Shown here piece after piece: positions 11,354 to 20,929 of a DNA stretch of 64,000 nucleotides. The notes under the pieces are model-generated. The model was not told the origin of the DNA. It saw nothing but the letters and a program-made list of their open reading frames with translations, and made no database searches. The stretch is from Isoetes taiwanensis (lineage: Eukaryota; Streptophyta; Lycopodiopsida; Isoetales; Isoetaceae), in contig JAJEKV010000013.1 of NCBI GenBank assembly GCA_021234155.1, forward strand, positions 16,595,877-16,659,876, given 5' to 3'. Position numbers and translations under genes: made by a program. Within the stretch, counting starts at the first letter, position 1, and every line of letters starts with the position of its first letter.

Positions 11354-12990
11354 CCTAATATTTTTAAAATAAAACGACGCTTTCTTACTTGATAATAGTA
11401 GTTGTGAGGGAAGTTCTATTTCGAGATTGGAGGATCAAGGTATGCACAATCCTATGGCACAGGTTGTCATGAGAGGAATCAGCTGATGCTTACATTGACA
11501 GGAATATAAGAAACATGCTTATATTGGTGAGGCAATAAAAATGTGTTCCAATTGGGACTATTACAGAGAGATCAAATCTAATTAGAAATGAAATCATCAG
11601 TGGTGTTAATGATGCACCTTTAAACATAACCTGTACTCGATGGTCAGCAAGCAGAGGTACGTTCCTAGAAATTGGACAGTGTGTTCAAAATTAGAAGTGG
11701 TGGTATGAGGTAAAAATTCATCTTATCTTATCTTTTTATCCTTTGTGCTTTTGCATGTGCTGAAGCTTTTAACTTTTGTGCTTTTGATTTTGCTTATTTA
11801 TAATGAGCAGCTTTTCTAGGAAGGAGAAATCATACTATAGACATCTTCCTTTTGCATGTGCCCAAGTGAACAGATTACAGAAGAGCAAGAAGTGGCTGTT
11901 TATAAGTGGGTGTTTAACTCAAATATTCTGTTTCCTGACATTCTTCAAATATTCATTCTTTTGTATAATTTGTTCCCTGACATTCTTTTAATCTTCGCTC
12001 TTTTGTAAAGAATATATTACAATATGACCATCCCTAGCTGGTAAGTTGGCATTAGACATTCTATTCTGCTTACAAGCTATATGTTCCTATGCTATTTAAT
12101 AAAGTGCTCTTTGCTCTTGCAATAAAGATTGCGATAGGCATAAATTCTTCATTGGATAAGCATACAATGTTGTGTTGCCCTACCATACAATAGTTTTTCG
12201 AGCTTGATTATAACGTAGCCACACTAAAATTGAGCCTATATATGTCATATCTTGGTTCAACAACATTTGTCGAATCACTCCCCCTCCTAGGATCGACCTT
12301 CAATGCTGAACTTGCTATGATGTGACATGGCCGCACTCATTGATGGACCATAAGCAGAGTGTCTTTTGAATGGTTGCAGATGCCGTCAAAGATAAATGGG
12401 ATTCTTTTATCCTATTGTTTAATAGTGCAACTATTTTTGTTTATGTCCACAAAATTACAACTATACGACTATAACTCCATGGTTGGATATAATACAAGTA
12501 GTACACGGCTTGCACGTAGCTTTTCATATCTATGTCTAATAACTCTTCATGTTTGTTGGTTCAATGATTTGTTAGTCTATTCACAAACGTTAATGCACAC
12601 CTTAACAAAGTACATTATTAGCACTAGACAAAAGAATAGAAAATGATAAACAACACAAGGAGAACAAACAATACATATGTATAAAACTTCTTCCCCATCG
12701 AAAACCACATGCTATTTATTCGAGGGGTGGTTAATAGAATACCCATCCACAAGTTACTCCTGCTCCACTATATATTTTAACACAAATTGCCCAAAGCCCC
12801 ATTTCGAGTTCATATGGACCTATACATTGCAGTAAAATATGGACTAAGGTTTTGTAATAAAATTATTGAGAAAGAGTTCAAAAGGCCAATATGTTCCACT
12901 TTCGATGTACTTTCGACTCCTACAATTTCTTTTTTTCTCCATGGTTTGTTGTGTGGATTTTAAACCTTTATATCACCTATATATATACAA
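11354..12990. other. No gene seen
   Basis: A+T-rich DNA with only short open frames in both strands. Nothing recognisable. Confidence 0.45.
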
Positions 12991-13004
12991 TTATATTGAA
13001 TGTA

Positions 13005-13270
13005 GATAATCTGATCCCGGCCGTAGATCTCAGATCTGGACGGCCCATGTTGCGCCACCCAGAAAGCCCCTTTATTTGGGGCTTTTGTTTTCGACCGTTA
13101 GATTTGGGGATTTAATCTGAGTCGTCGGTGTGTAGAATTGCAATGCCACATTATGAGCTTGAGTTGGGGCTTTTGATTTAGGCCGTCAAATTTAGAGGAA
13201 TTAATCTAGACCATTGATAAAGAGTCAATGAAATTAAATGCCATTGTGAGGTGGCCCCATGCCATATGGT
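13005..13270 (+). repeat. MITE-like dispersed repeat with GGGGCTTTTG / GGCCGT words
   Basis: It contains TTTGGGGCTTTTGTTTTCGACCGTTAGATTTG and TTGGGGCTTTTGATTTAGGCCGTC-type segments plus a CGGCCGTAGATCTCAGATCTGG segment. The same GGGGCTTTTG and GGCCGT words appear in repeats at 28205, 35125 and 45255. The mechanism of dispersal is not shown. Confidence 0.55.
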
Positions 13271-13708
13271 CTTTTTTTTTCAATTTTTTTTAAAGCTTTT
13301 AATGATGACGATTCCTAAAATGGCGTGGCATAAAGATTTTTTTCTTCTGCATTTTTTGTAGACTCTCTGTATTTCAGGGTTCTGTTCACGAGTTCTTTCT
13401 GGCGCTAGTATAGCCGCCTGTATGATTCGTTGGCGCTCATGCCGGCATGTTCTTATCGATCTTCTACACTGAGGGTTGGATTCGGAACACTGAAGCTTGA
13501 ATCTAAAAGGGTGCTTTGGAGCCGATTTGGAGAAACCGCAGAGCATTTTATATTGCGCAGTTGCGGTTGCGGCTATGGCAGATTCGGGTGATGGCGGAGC
13601 TGTTAAACCGGCGCTATGCCATGGTCTGGAAACATTTTGCCTTATTTGAAGGCTGCAGGGAACTCCAGTGCTTTGTTCTTAGCAATGCACCTTGCACTAT
13701 ATTCTTAG

Positions 13709-13852
13709 GGGCGCTATATTCTGCCTTCTTAGCAATGCACCTTGCAGCAGGAGTTCCAGGCGTGCTTGCCGCCTTAGCTTTAGCATACAACACTAATCTG
13801 TTTGGGGCCCTCACCCATTACAGCAGTGGCCAGGCAGCTGTATATTATGGAG
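13709..13852 (+). pseudogene. Plastid dicarboxylate translocator (DiT-type), single exon
   Basis: A 144-bp exon with a TTCTTAG acceptor and a GAG/GTGAGA donor encodes a stretch characteristic of plastid 2-oxoglutarate/malate or glutamate/malate translocators (DiT; DASS family). These carriers exchange dicarboxylates across the inner envelope membrane. Diagnostic pieces are GVPGVLAALALAYNTNLFGA and LTHYSSGQAAVYYG, which form part of a late transmembrane region. No upstream DiT exons are visible: the preceding DNA repeats CTTAGCAATGCACCTTGCA (13679-13697 and 13729-13747) and has a different short ATG frame. The expected GAGYV continuation is not found downstream. I read it as an isolated captured or relic exon rather than a functional gene. 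Confidence 0.75.
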
Positions 13853-14001
13853 GTGAGATCATCTATTTCTCACTGAATTAGGATTTTGTGTTGTACTTTG
13901 CTATGGTTTAAGAGGGTCAGGGTGGTATAGTGATATTCTTTTCTCCTCTTTAATGTTAGCTTATGCTGGTTTGATTTAGTTTCGCACAACCCCAAGGTAT
14001 T

Positions 14002-14760
14002 TTGCTCCATCATCTTTTCTCCCATTTAAGCGTATTGTCGACTAACTACTCTGTTTTAGTTGAAATGCAGGTCGCTCCTTATGAAGGATCTCTGAATCCT
14101 TGGCGATTTGTTCCACAAAATCATGCCGGATACAACTGCAGCAGGATCCCGTTGGATAATATTATGGGATTTGCACAAGTGCAGGTTGTTGCAGATAGTT
14201 TTAGCACTGGTGGTTATGGTCTGTACCGGTTCTGCTTATGGCAACTTTAGGGTTTGGAATCCAAATTCATGGTATAGTGCTGTTGTATTTGGAAGCCAAA
14301 CGAATTTCTGTCTGGGGGCTGGAATGGATGCATTGTATAGAGGTGCAGAAGCAGAGCATTGGCGACAGCTCCAGTATGGTTTGTTAACCGGCCTGATCCG
14401 CCATTAGAGTCCATGGCCGGCATGTTTTTTTTATATATCTGGTTTTCTTATGGTCTTTTGCCTCCCAAATCTTAGCCTTATTGCAAAAACATGGCTCCAA
14501 TGGCAGAGGACCAGATTTGCAAGATACCCGAGGCAGTGTTGTGGAATAAAGTCTGTTTTACCAACGGACTTGCTTATCAAGGCCTTCATTTGGCCGAAAA
14601 TCTTGTTACACAACAGCTTCTGAGGTATTCTCTTTCTGTGCTGCAATTTTGGTGCTTCTTTCTAGGTTCTTACCATGTTCTTGATTTCTGTTTGCAGAGG
14701 ATTTTTTGCACAAATCCAGTAGTTAGGAAAATGTCTCTAATAAGGTTCCCAAATGATTGT
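14002..14760 (+). other. Exon-like segments of unknown origin upstream of the Rep gene
   Basis: One segment after a CAG at about 14070 encodes APYEGSLNPWRFVPQNHAG. Another at 14491-14619 encodes MAEDQICKIPEAVLWNKVCF and then GLAYQGLHLAENLVTQQLL, ending at a GAGGTATTC donor-like site. Neither family is recognised. They could be further exons of captured genes or untranslated leader of the Rep transposon. Confidence 0.25.
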
Positions 14761-14970
14761 GTGAGTATGGTTTTGCCAATGGTGGGGAGAGAAATCGGGG
14801 TTAGGGTTTGGTTTTTTTTTTTTTTTGTGTGGGCAATGGTCTCATGTTGGAGATTCGTGGCAGGGCTGCTCCGAGCATGGCGGCCGTCTGATGCGCGCGC
14901 GTAGAGATGGAGGGCATGCCGGGCGGCCAGATGCTCTTCCTGCTGGGCCGGAGGCTGCCTGGCATATGCT

Positions 14971-16407
14971 ATGCCAAAAAAGGCCCTGGAATCTTGGGCG
15001 ATTGTTCATAAAGCTGGCCTCTGTGGATTGTTTTATGCACAGTCCTCTTGCAGCTATGGCAAGTCCGGCTCCTCCAGCAGGTATTCCTTAGTGTTCGATA
15101 CGTTTCTTCGTAAGCTAGCCAGGGGTGTGTCCAGGGGGTGTGTCGATGCAGAGGGGAGGGCTCCTGAGAGCAGCACAGTTGCAGCATGCCGTGGTTTGTG
15201 GGAGGGCTTCAAGTTGTCTGAAGATGCCAATATGCACAGGAGTAGCTTTGAAGAGGTTCCACAGACTCGTGCTCCTGATGGGGATGAGCAGGGACATGAC
15301 TTTGAGGTTGTGAATTCGGCTGACACTCATGCTGTTGCAGCTGGAGATGGAGTTACAGAGAGGGGAGACATGCCTGCTGTGTTCCAATTCACTAGCAAGG
15401 TTCCTGTTTTCGAAGATAGGGGGCCTGGGAAGCAGGTATTTGGTGGGAAGAAGAAGTTGCCATTGAAGAAGAAAATTTTGACGAGGCCTGCAAAGGCATC
15501 CACTGAGGAGAAAGATCAGCCATCTTCCTTGGACGTTAGCGTGACTGTCAGTATAGGTGGAGTGGACGTATGGGATGGTGTCTACAATTCTGTTTGCAGG
15601 TCAGAGTGTCTTAGTGGAATGGTCAGTTTGGAGAGGGGATCCGACTTGGATCACCTCCATGTGCAGTGTGTGTTTCAGATTGGTTTAAGAACTCCTATGG
15701 CGGTGAATGCACGTCTGAAGAAGTACCTCGGGTGGGATACTCATAAGCCAGCCGGTGCTGTCATCCTTTGTAAAGCTCTGAAGGATACCCAGTTGCATTG
15801 CTATGAGGGCATGCTAGGATATTGCCTCAAGGATATGGGGAAGATGCACCATAGGCATTATATGAAGTCCGTAACTGCTGATCAGATCCAACGAGGTAAA
15901 GATTTATACGCACTTTACGGTGCTGGTGACATTAAAAATTGCGTGACCCTGGACAACAGGAACCTCTTCAAGAAAGCTAGGCATTTTCAATTATACCATG
16001 GAAAGCGGCAGTTGACCGCATCCTTGATTCAGACTGTGTGTGCCATGCTCCGGACTGAAAAGTTTGTGTTGAGTGGTGCCTGGGTTCTGCCTTCCAACAT
16101 GGCATTCATCTCAGAGCAGCGGGTGGAGGCTGCTTGGCGCTTAACTGTCAATCCTGGGCATGCCACTCATGCTGATGTGAGGAACGTGGTATATGGCCTC
16201 CCCCCTGGGATAGTGCCAGTGGAGCGTGTTGGGAGACGAAGGAAAAGATTTTGGGATGCTCAAACTGTGCTTGGGCCTGTTGAGGAGGATGTTGGTGATG
16301 AAGAATGTGCAGAAGAGGAGGCCGAGCGCCCCATGGACACACCCCTTGCTGCCTGCCCCTCTTATATTCCTCCGAACTTCGAAGATTGCTCCTTCTCTGC
16401 TCAGTAA
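14971..16407 (+). CDS. Rep-class HUH endonuclease, Replitron-like transposon protein
   Basis: An uninterrupted 478-codon frame, by far the longest in the window. The N-terminal ~180 residues are low-complexity and acidic/basic. Residues ~188-300 form a Rep-type HUH nuclease: a beta strand LDVSVTVSIG (motif I position), HLHVQ with His228 and His230 (motif II, metal binding), and YCLK with Tyr284 and Lys287 (motif III, YxxK, single catalytic Tyr). The following region (KDMGKMHHRHY, then a long C-terminal domain to ~410) resembles eukaryotic Replitron Rep proteins from memory. No SF3 or PIF1 helicase motif is present, unlike viral Reps or Helitrons. It would nick single-stranded DNA and join to it through tyrosine during transposition. 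The start at 14971 is the first ATG after an in-frame stop at 14902. The TAA at 16405 overlaps a CA/GTAAGT donor-like site, so the protein may continue by splicing. The intact frame suggests recent activity. Confidence 0.8.
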   Translation: MPKKALESWAIVHKAGLCGLFYAQSSCSYGKSGSSSRYSLVFDTFLRKLARGVSRGCVDAEGRAPESSTVAACRGLWEGFKLSEDANMHRSSFEEVPQTRAPDGDEQGHDFEVVNSADTHAVAAGDGVTERGDMPAVFQFTSKVPVFEDRGPGKQVFGGKKKLPLKKKILTRPAKASTEEKDQPSSLDVSVTVSIGGVDVWDGVYNSVCRSECLSGMVSLERGSDLDHLHVQCVFQIGLRTPMAVNARLKKYLGWDTHKPAGAVILCKALKDTQLHCYEGMLGYCLKDMGKMHHRHYMKSVTADQIQRGKDLYALYGAGDIKNCVTLDNRNLFKKARHFQLYHGKRQLTASLIQTVCAMLRTEKFVLSGAWVLPSNMAFISEQRVEAAWRLTVNPGHATHADVRNVVYGLPPGIVPVERVGRRRKRFWDAQTVLGPVEEDVGDEECAEEEAERPMDTPLAACPSYIPPNFEDCSFSAQ

Positions 16408-16458
16408 GTGCACTTGTGTTTCCTTTACTCATGTACAAATTCTTTGGTTTTGCTGTAG

Positions 16459-16859
16459 GGGAAGTTTTTGCTTTAGGCGAAGTTAAAGATGTAGGCGATA
16501 AGGACGCTGTCTTCAGCCCTCTAGTTAACATAGACACAGATTCGGATGAGGAAGTTGAGAAGTATGTTCATGCTGCTGCTGATAACAGGTCTGAATGTTT
16601 CCATGTTCACGTAGACATAGATCTTGTGGCGAAAGAAACCATGATGAGTATTAAGGAATGCAAGACTGCGATGTGCAACACAGTCCAGCGGCTTCAGGAA
16701 GCTCTCCACTGTTTGGACATGGAGGACTTGAAAGTGTCTCTGAAACAGCGTAGGGTATTTCGTGGGTACATGAACTTAATGCGAGCCCTGCTGATAAAGC
16801 ACAATAACACTTTGGACCGCCTTGGAAGAATGTACTTCCGCACGATGCAGGCATGACAT
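16459..16859 (+). CDS. Second exon or companion ORF of the Rep element
   Basis: From the acceptor GCTGTAG (ending 16458) a frame runs to a TGA at 16857-16859. It is acidic at first (NIDTDSDEEVEKYVHAAADN), then helical (KECKTAMCNTVQRLQEALHC, KQRRVFRGYMNLMRALLIKH). The first ~55 bp after the Rep stop look like a short intron, GTAAGT at 16404 to TAG at 16458. However, joining 16403 to 16459 puts this ORF out of frame by one base, and every nearby AG has the same phase. Either the element has suffered an indel, another donor is used, or this is a separate protein. The C-terminal helices suggest a protein-interaction or regulatory domain; function is unknown. Confidence 0.5.
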
Positions 16860-17046
16860 GGGTGCATCAGATTTTGCAGGCTGGATTTCGGTCATCTGTG
16901 ATGTTTTCCACTTGTTGTCATCTTCTGGTTATGTACAGACGTGTTGGGCATAGACCCCCTTTGTGGGAGCTTGTTGTTGAAGCTCTTTTCATGTGTGTTG
17001 TTTTGAGATGTGGACACCTGCCAATGTAATGTGCACTATGTGTGAC

Positions 17047-17292
17047 CTCCTTACCTTCGTTCATTGTATATCTGCCACTGTAATATATATGAGCTCTTCA
17101 CTTTCGTTCACTCTTATGCTACTGTCTATGTGTTGCTGTTTTCTACTTGTGGTTATGGTCTCCTTCTGTATTAACGTTTTCAGCACTCATGTTTGTGAAA
17201 CGTTGTTATTCTGAGTTGTCCATTTACGTTAACTGTATATGTGGCAATGTAGTGTATGGCTCTTGTTCACTTCAGCTCACTGTTATGTGTTA
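17047..17292 (+). repeat. Two diverged ~80-bp repeats in the Rep 3' region
   Basis: The order TTCGTTCATTGTATATCTGCC, ACTGTAATATATATGAGCTC, TTCACTTTCGTTCACTCTTA at about 17056-17120 is matched by TTACGTTAACTGTATATGTGG, CAATGTAGTGTATGGCTC, TTGTTCACTTCAGCTCACTG at 17224-17285. These are old copies in the non-coding DNA downstream of the Rep gene and could belong to the element's 3' end. Confidence 0.5.
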
Positions 17293-17388
17293 TGATCTTC
17301 ACTATTTCTTTGTATGCATGAAAGTATTGGTTGTATGTATCTACGTAGAAAGGCCGTATGGGGTGCGGGGGCGTCTACGGGGGTCTGA

Positions 17389-17403
17389 TGTGGAAATTCC
17401 ACA
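17389..17403. other. Short palindrome downstream of the Rep gene
   Basis: TGTGGAA-A-TTCCACA is a perfect 7-bp inverted repeat with a one-base centre. Hairpins matter as recognition sites for HUH transposases, but a palindrome of this size also occurs by chance. Confidence 0.35.
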
Positions 17404-17479
17404 GCCCTTCATCTGGCACATTCAGGGAATGATTCTTCGATCCAATGGTCGAAAATAAGAAATAAGGACATAGCAATAA

Positions 17480-18880
17480 GGAACCCTTTTCCTTCTACAT
17501 CACATTCTTCATTTTAATGTCTTTCTTTTTGTGATCACCAATGCCCTCTATTAGATATGCTTAACAATTACAAGGCCTGCGGCTCCTAAGAAGGGTTGGA
17601 TACCTTGTGTAATTGATACTTTGTTTTGGATGTTGATATGCCAAGCTACCTAGAAACAATGGGGTAATTCAAGTCAAAGGTCCTAGAACATTTAAGAATA
17701 GAATAGCATAGAAGTATGAACATAATGGAACTTAAGCAATTTTTATAAAATTAAATGGATCCATTCAAGGAGTCCATAATGAAACAATGGGATAATTTAG
17801 ATCAAATCTACTAGAACATTTATAGACGTTTCAATAGACCAACTTGAAGAATTTGAAGGAATCTAGACATAACAAACATTTTTTGTGGTTCTTACTATTT
17901 GCAAATTTAGAAGTTCTTCTTTGAGTCATTAATGAATATGAATTTTATAATGAAACAACTCCCACGACATTTGGTCATTTTATTTCTGTGGATGGAGAAG
18001 TTTTAGTAAACAATGGTGAGCCTATGGCTGCTGGAGAATCTTCTGACTAGCCAAGGAATTAGGAGTGGAATCTGCAATGTAACATCTCAATTCCTGTTGC
18101 AAGATGGTCATTGAATGGCTGTCAAGCAATGGATTTGGCTTAAACCTTTGTAACTTTGATCTAGATGCATACTCCCATTTGTGTGACTGGACAATTGAAA
18201 TAATTGAGATGGCATAATGTAAAACACGATGTGAATTAAAGGCATTACTAAGTTCACCCTGTGTTGACAATAAATTAGTGGAGTTCTATGTGCATTATAA
18301 ATGCATAGTATTTAGTTTTTGTAGGACGCTCAACAAGTATGTTAATGGTTCCTGTCACACTAATATAAAACTAAGCTAAGCACTTCATTTCAAGGATTAT
18401 TTAACTTCAAGAATTGTTAAAGCTATGCATGGAAATAGTTTACTCAACTTGCTAAGAGTAGTTGGTTGTAGAAAATAGTTGTGTAAAAGAATAATTTTTG
18501 CTTAATGTTTCAACAATTGACCATTCAACACGTTCATACTACAAAAATTATGCTAGAAACTAAAGAGGTTGCTTGGCTTTGTGCCACCTTAGTTGGCACT
18601 AAACATTGGGCAAGAAATACTCGTAGACACCTTGATGGAATCGAAATAAATGTTGAAGGGTGAAGATTAACGCTCTTTGGAAGGTGCGCTCTTTGGATGG
18701 ATTCAAAAGAAATGTTGAAAGGTGAAGGAAGATCTTAAGAATGTGTACTCTTAGACATTAATGGGCAAGCTTCTAGGAATCTTAAACAAACATGTGAGAA
18801 TCTTGAGAGATATCTTGGGGCATCTTATAGAATCTTGATGGAATGCTAGAAAATTTGGGTGAAATATGCGACATCTAGTA
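17480..18880 (-). repeat. Dispersed repeat family D, minus-strand copy
   Basis: The reverse complement of 18130-18280 aligns with 29110-29245 (shared pieces: CTCCACTAATTTATTG, CACAGGGTGAA, AAATGGGAGTATGCATCTAG). Further stretches match 20930-22790. The right end (18600-18870) contains degenerate GAATCTT words like those in the arrays at 46262 and 54200. No coding potential is seen; it may be a non-autonomous retroelement. Confidence 0.6.
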
Positions 18881-19111
18881 ACGAGCCTGGGGGGATTCAC
18901 CTTTGATCAGCGTATAACCCATGAGAGTTCAACGGAGGGGTGTTTTTTGGACCATTTGCATATGTGTACTTAGGGGTTAGGGGTGTTTTTAGGTACTAAT
19001 TTGGAGCAATATCTATACACAGAGGGGTCAAATTGCCTTTTAAAATTGCATATACAAGGGGGGTTTTTGCTACCCTTCGAACGCAGATGCCATAACCCCC
19101 TTGTGTATAAG
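18881..19111. other. No gene seen; LTR-element-like flank
   Basis: Non-coding sequence with AGGGGTGTTTTT and GGGGGGTTTTTGC stretches of the kind common beside retroelement ends. Nothing firmer. Confidence 0.3.
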
Positions 19112-19307
19112 TGTTACGCACTAGCACCTCTAGTGATAACCAACACACCAAAAGGGCAGATCCTTCAAGGAAATCGTTATCCAATGGGCCCCAACCTTTC
19201 CAGGCTTTATCCCATACCCCACATACCATATCAATTCCTCCCCTCCTCGAGATGCTTGCCCGCAAGCATGTGGAACACACCAATGTTGCCACGAGGAATT
19301 GAACCTT

Positions 19308-19320
19308 GGCTCTGATACCA
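19308..19320 (-). mobile_element. Copia-type LTR element remnant: primer-binding site, minus strand
   Basis: On the minus strand this reads TGGTATCAGAGCC, the canonical plant primer site for initiator tRNA-Met, followed by AAGGTTCAATTCC. The sequence before it on that strand ends in TTATATCAAG, so the 5' LTR should lie at about 19323 to 19600 on the plus strand, starting TGATATAA. No gag or pol follows to the left; the element is a remnant. Confidence 0.65.
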
Positions 19321-19540
19321 CTTGATATAATTCATGTATATTTGGGAAGTTGTAGCAACACGGAATCATAGAACCATAATGAAATAATAGAACACTAGAC
19401 TAAAGACACTTTATTCATGCACAAGTGATATGGCAGCACCATTAATCACCCAACCGGATCCACTGGATTATGGCTAAACACAAGTGCTCTATGGCAAATA
19501 CAAAGCTCTGGCGTCTGGCTTATTGGCCTTCCAGACTAAT

Positions 19541-20325
19541 CTAGCTACTCCAAGTAGCCACACATCATAAAAACAATTGCAGATCTATGGTGTCGCTATG
19601 GTAATCTAGCCATGGAATAAAATAACGGCTAAGGTTAGCCAAATGGCTATTTTGTAGCAGTTTTGCCAAGAAAAATGGCTAAAGTAAATGGAAAAAATGC
19701 CTTAAAAAAAGAAAAATTTAGCCCAATTTTTTTGCCGCCCAAGTGAGTTTTTAGGTTGAATAGCCAAACCTTTACCTCCAGATATATCCATCAGGACATC
19801 GATTAGCTAAACCTAAGATAGAGTGGGCTTGGAAAAATGGATAGATTAGCCCAAAATTCAACACCAATGTATGCACTAACTTTAAGAAATTTCAAATAGA
19901 GTTTATATTTTTCTTTTTTTTCCCACTTTCTTTCTTGTTCCAAGTACAAAGTTGAAGCATTAGAGGAAAAGGAACAATGTAGTCCCTTTTTTTTTAGGTT
20001 TTTGAACATTGTCTTGATTTATGTATTTACAATAATTTCAATATCTTTGCCAAAATGTTTGGATTTTTTTAAATTACTATAGCGTGATGGCTAATATTTG
20101 CCTTTCCATTTTGTGGAAGTTTAGCCAAAAGCAAGAAATTGTGATGGAGAAAAACCACTTAGTTTAGCCAAGTGTTAGAAACTTCTACCCCCAATTTGAA
20201 GGTAGTTTAGCTAAACTTATTTTGGCTACACTAAAATATAGGAGTAGTAATTTATTCCATGAATCTAGCTACTCCAAGTAGCCACACATCATAAAAACAA
20301 TTGCAGATCTGTGGTGTCGCTATGG
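19541..20325. mobile_element. MITE-like insertion flanked by a 61-bp direct duplication
   Basis: A 61-bp segment (CTAGCTACTCCAAGTAGCC to GTGTCGCTATGG) occurs at 19541-19601 and again at 20265-20325. Between them lie ~660 bp whose ends are imperfect inverted repeats: AATCTAGCCATGGAATAAA on the left, and the reverse complement of TTTATTCCATGAATCTAG on the right. The interior is A+T-rich with recurrent TTTAGCC/GGCTAA words and no ORF. A non-autonomous DNA element is likely; the 61-bp duplication is too long for a normal target-site duplication. Confidence 0.55.
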
Positions 20326-20929
20326 CAGTGATCTGTGACCCCTTGTCACGTTTATGGCCATTACTCTCTCATACGGATGAACAAATGTTACGCACTAGCA
20401 CCTCTAGTGATAACCAACACACCAAAACGGCGGATCCTTCAAGGAAATCGTTATCCAATGGGCCCCAACCTTTCCAGGCTTTATCCCATACCCAACATAC
20501 CATATCAATAAGTGCACCCTGCGGGGTAACGAGCTGAATGAAATGAATTGAACATCATTGTTACCTCAACACCTTATGGCAAACAAAATAGAAAAGCATA
20601 TCAATATCTGAGAATGTAGTTATCCTTGGCATCAAGTTAATTGTTTTTATTGCATATAGAATTTGTTTCTCTCATAAGCTTAATTATGAGGGATGTTCTT
20701 AGGTTAAAGATATTATATTTGCTTTCTCATAAGCTTAATTAAAAGGGACAGTCTTACGTTAAAGATATTATATTTGCTTTCCATATCAACTTAGACATGC
20801 ATTGATTAATACTTTCGACTTTGACTTCTTTAGCTATAGTTTGACATTAATTCAAGTTTAGGTTGACTTTTTTATTTGACCGTGCTCAATATGATGACTT
20901 TAACTTCCAATTTTAAATTTGACTTCTTA

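Larger units (their letters stand above)
19112..20509. repeat. 124-bp segment duplicated at 19112-19235 and 20386-20509
   Basis: TGTTACGCACTAGCACCTCT begins both copies and CATACCATATCAAT ends both, with about four differences. The segment lies just inside a retrotransposon primer-binding site, so the second copy is a displaced piece of the same element. Confidence 0.9.

Noticed and set aside
14971-16407. Endogenous geminivirus or other CRESS-virus Rep
   Set aside because: The YxxK and HUH motifs are shared, but there is no SF3 helicase (Walker A/B) domain and no capsid gene, and the long N- and C-terminal regions do not fit. A transposon Rep is a better match.
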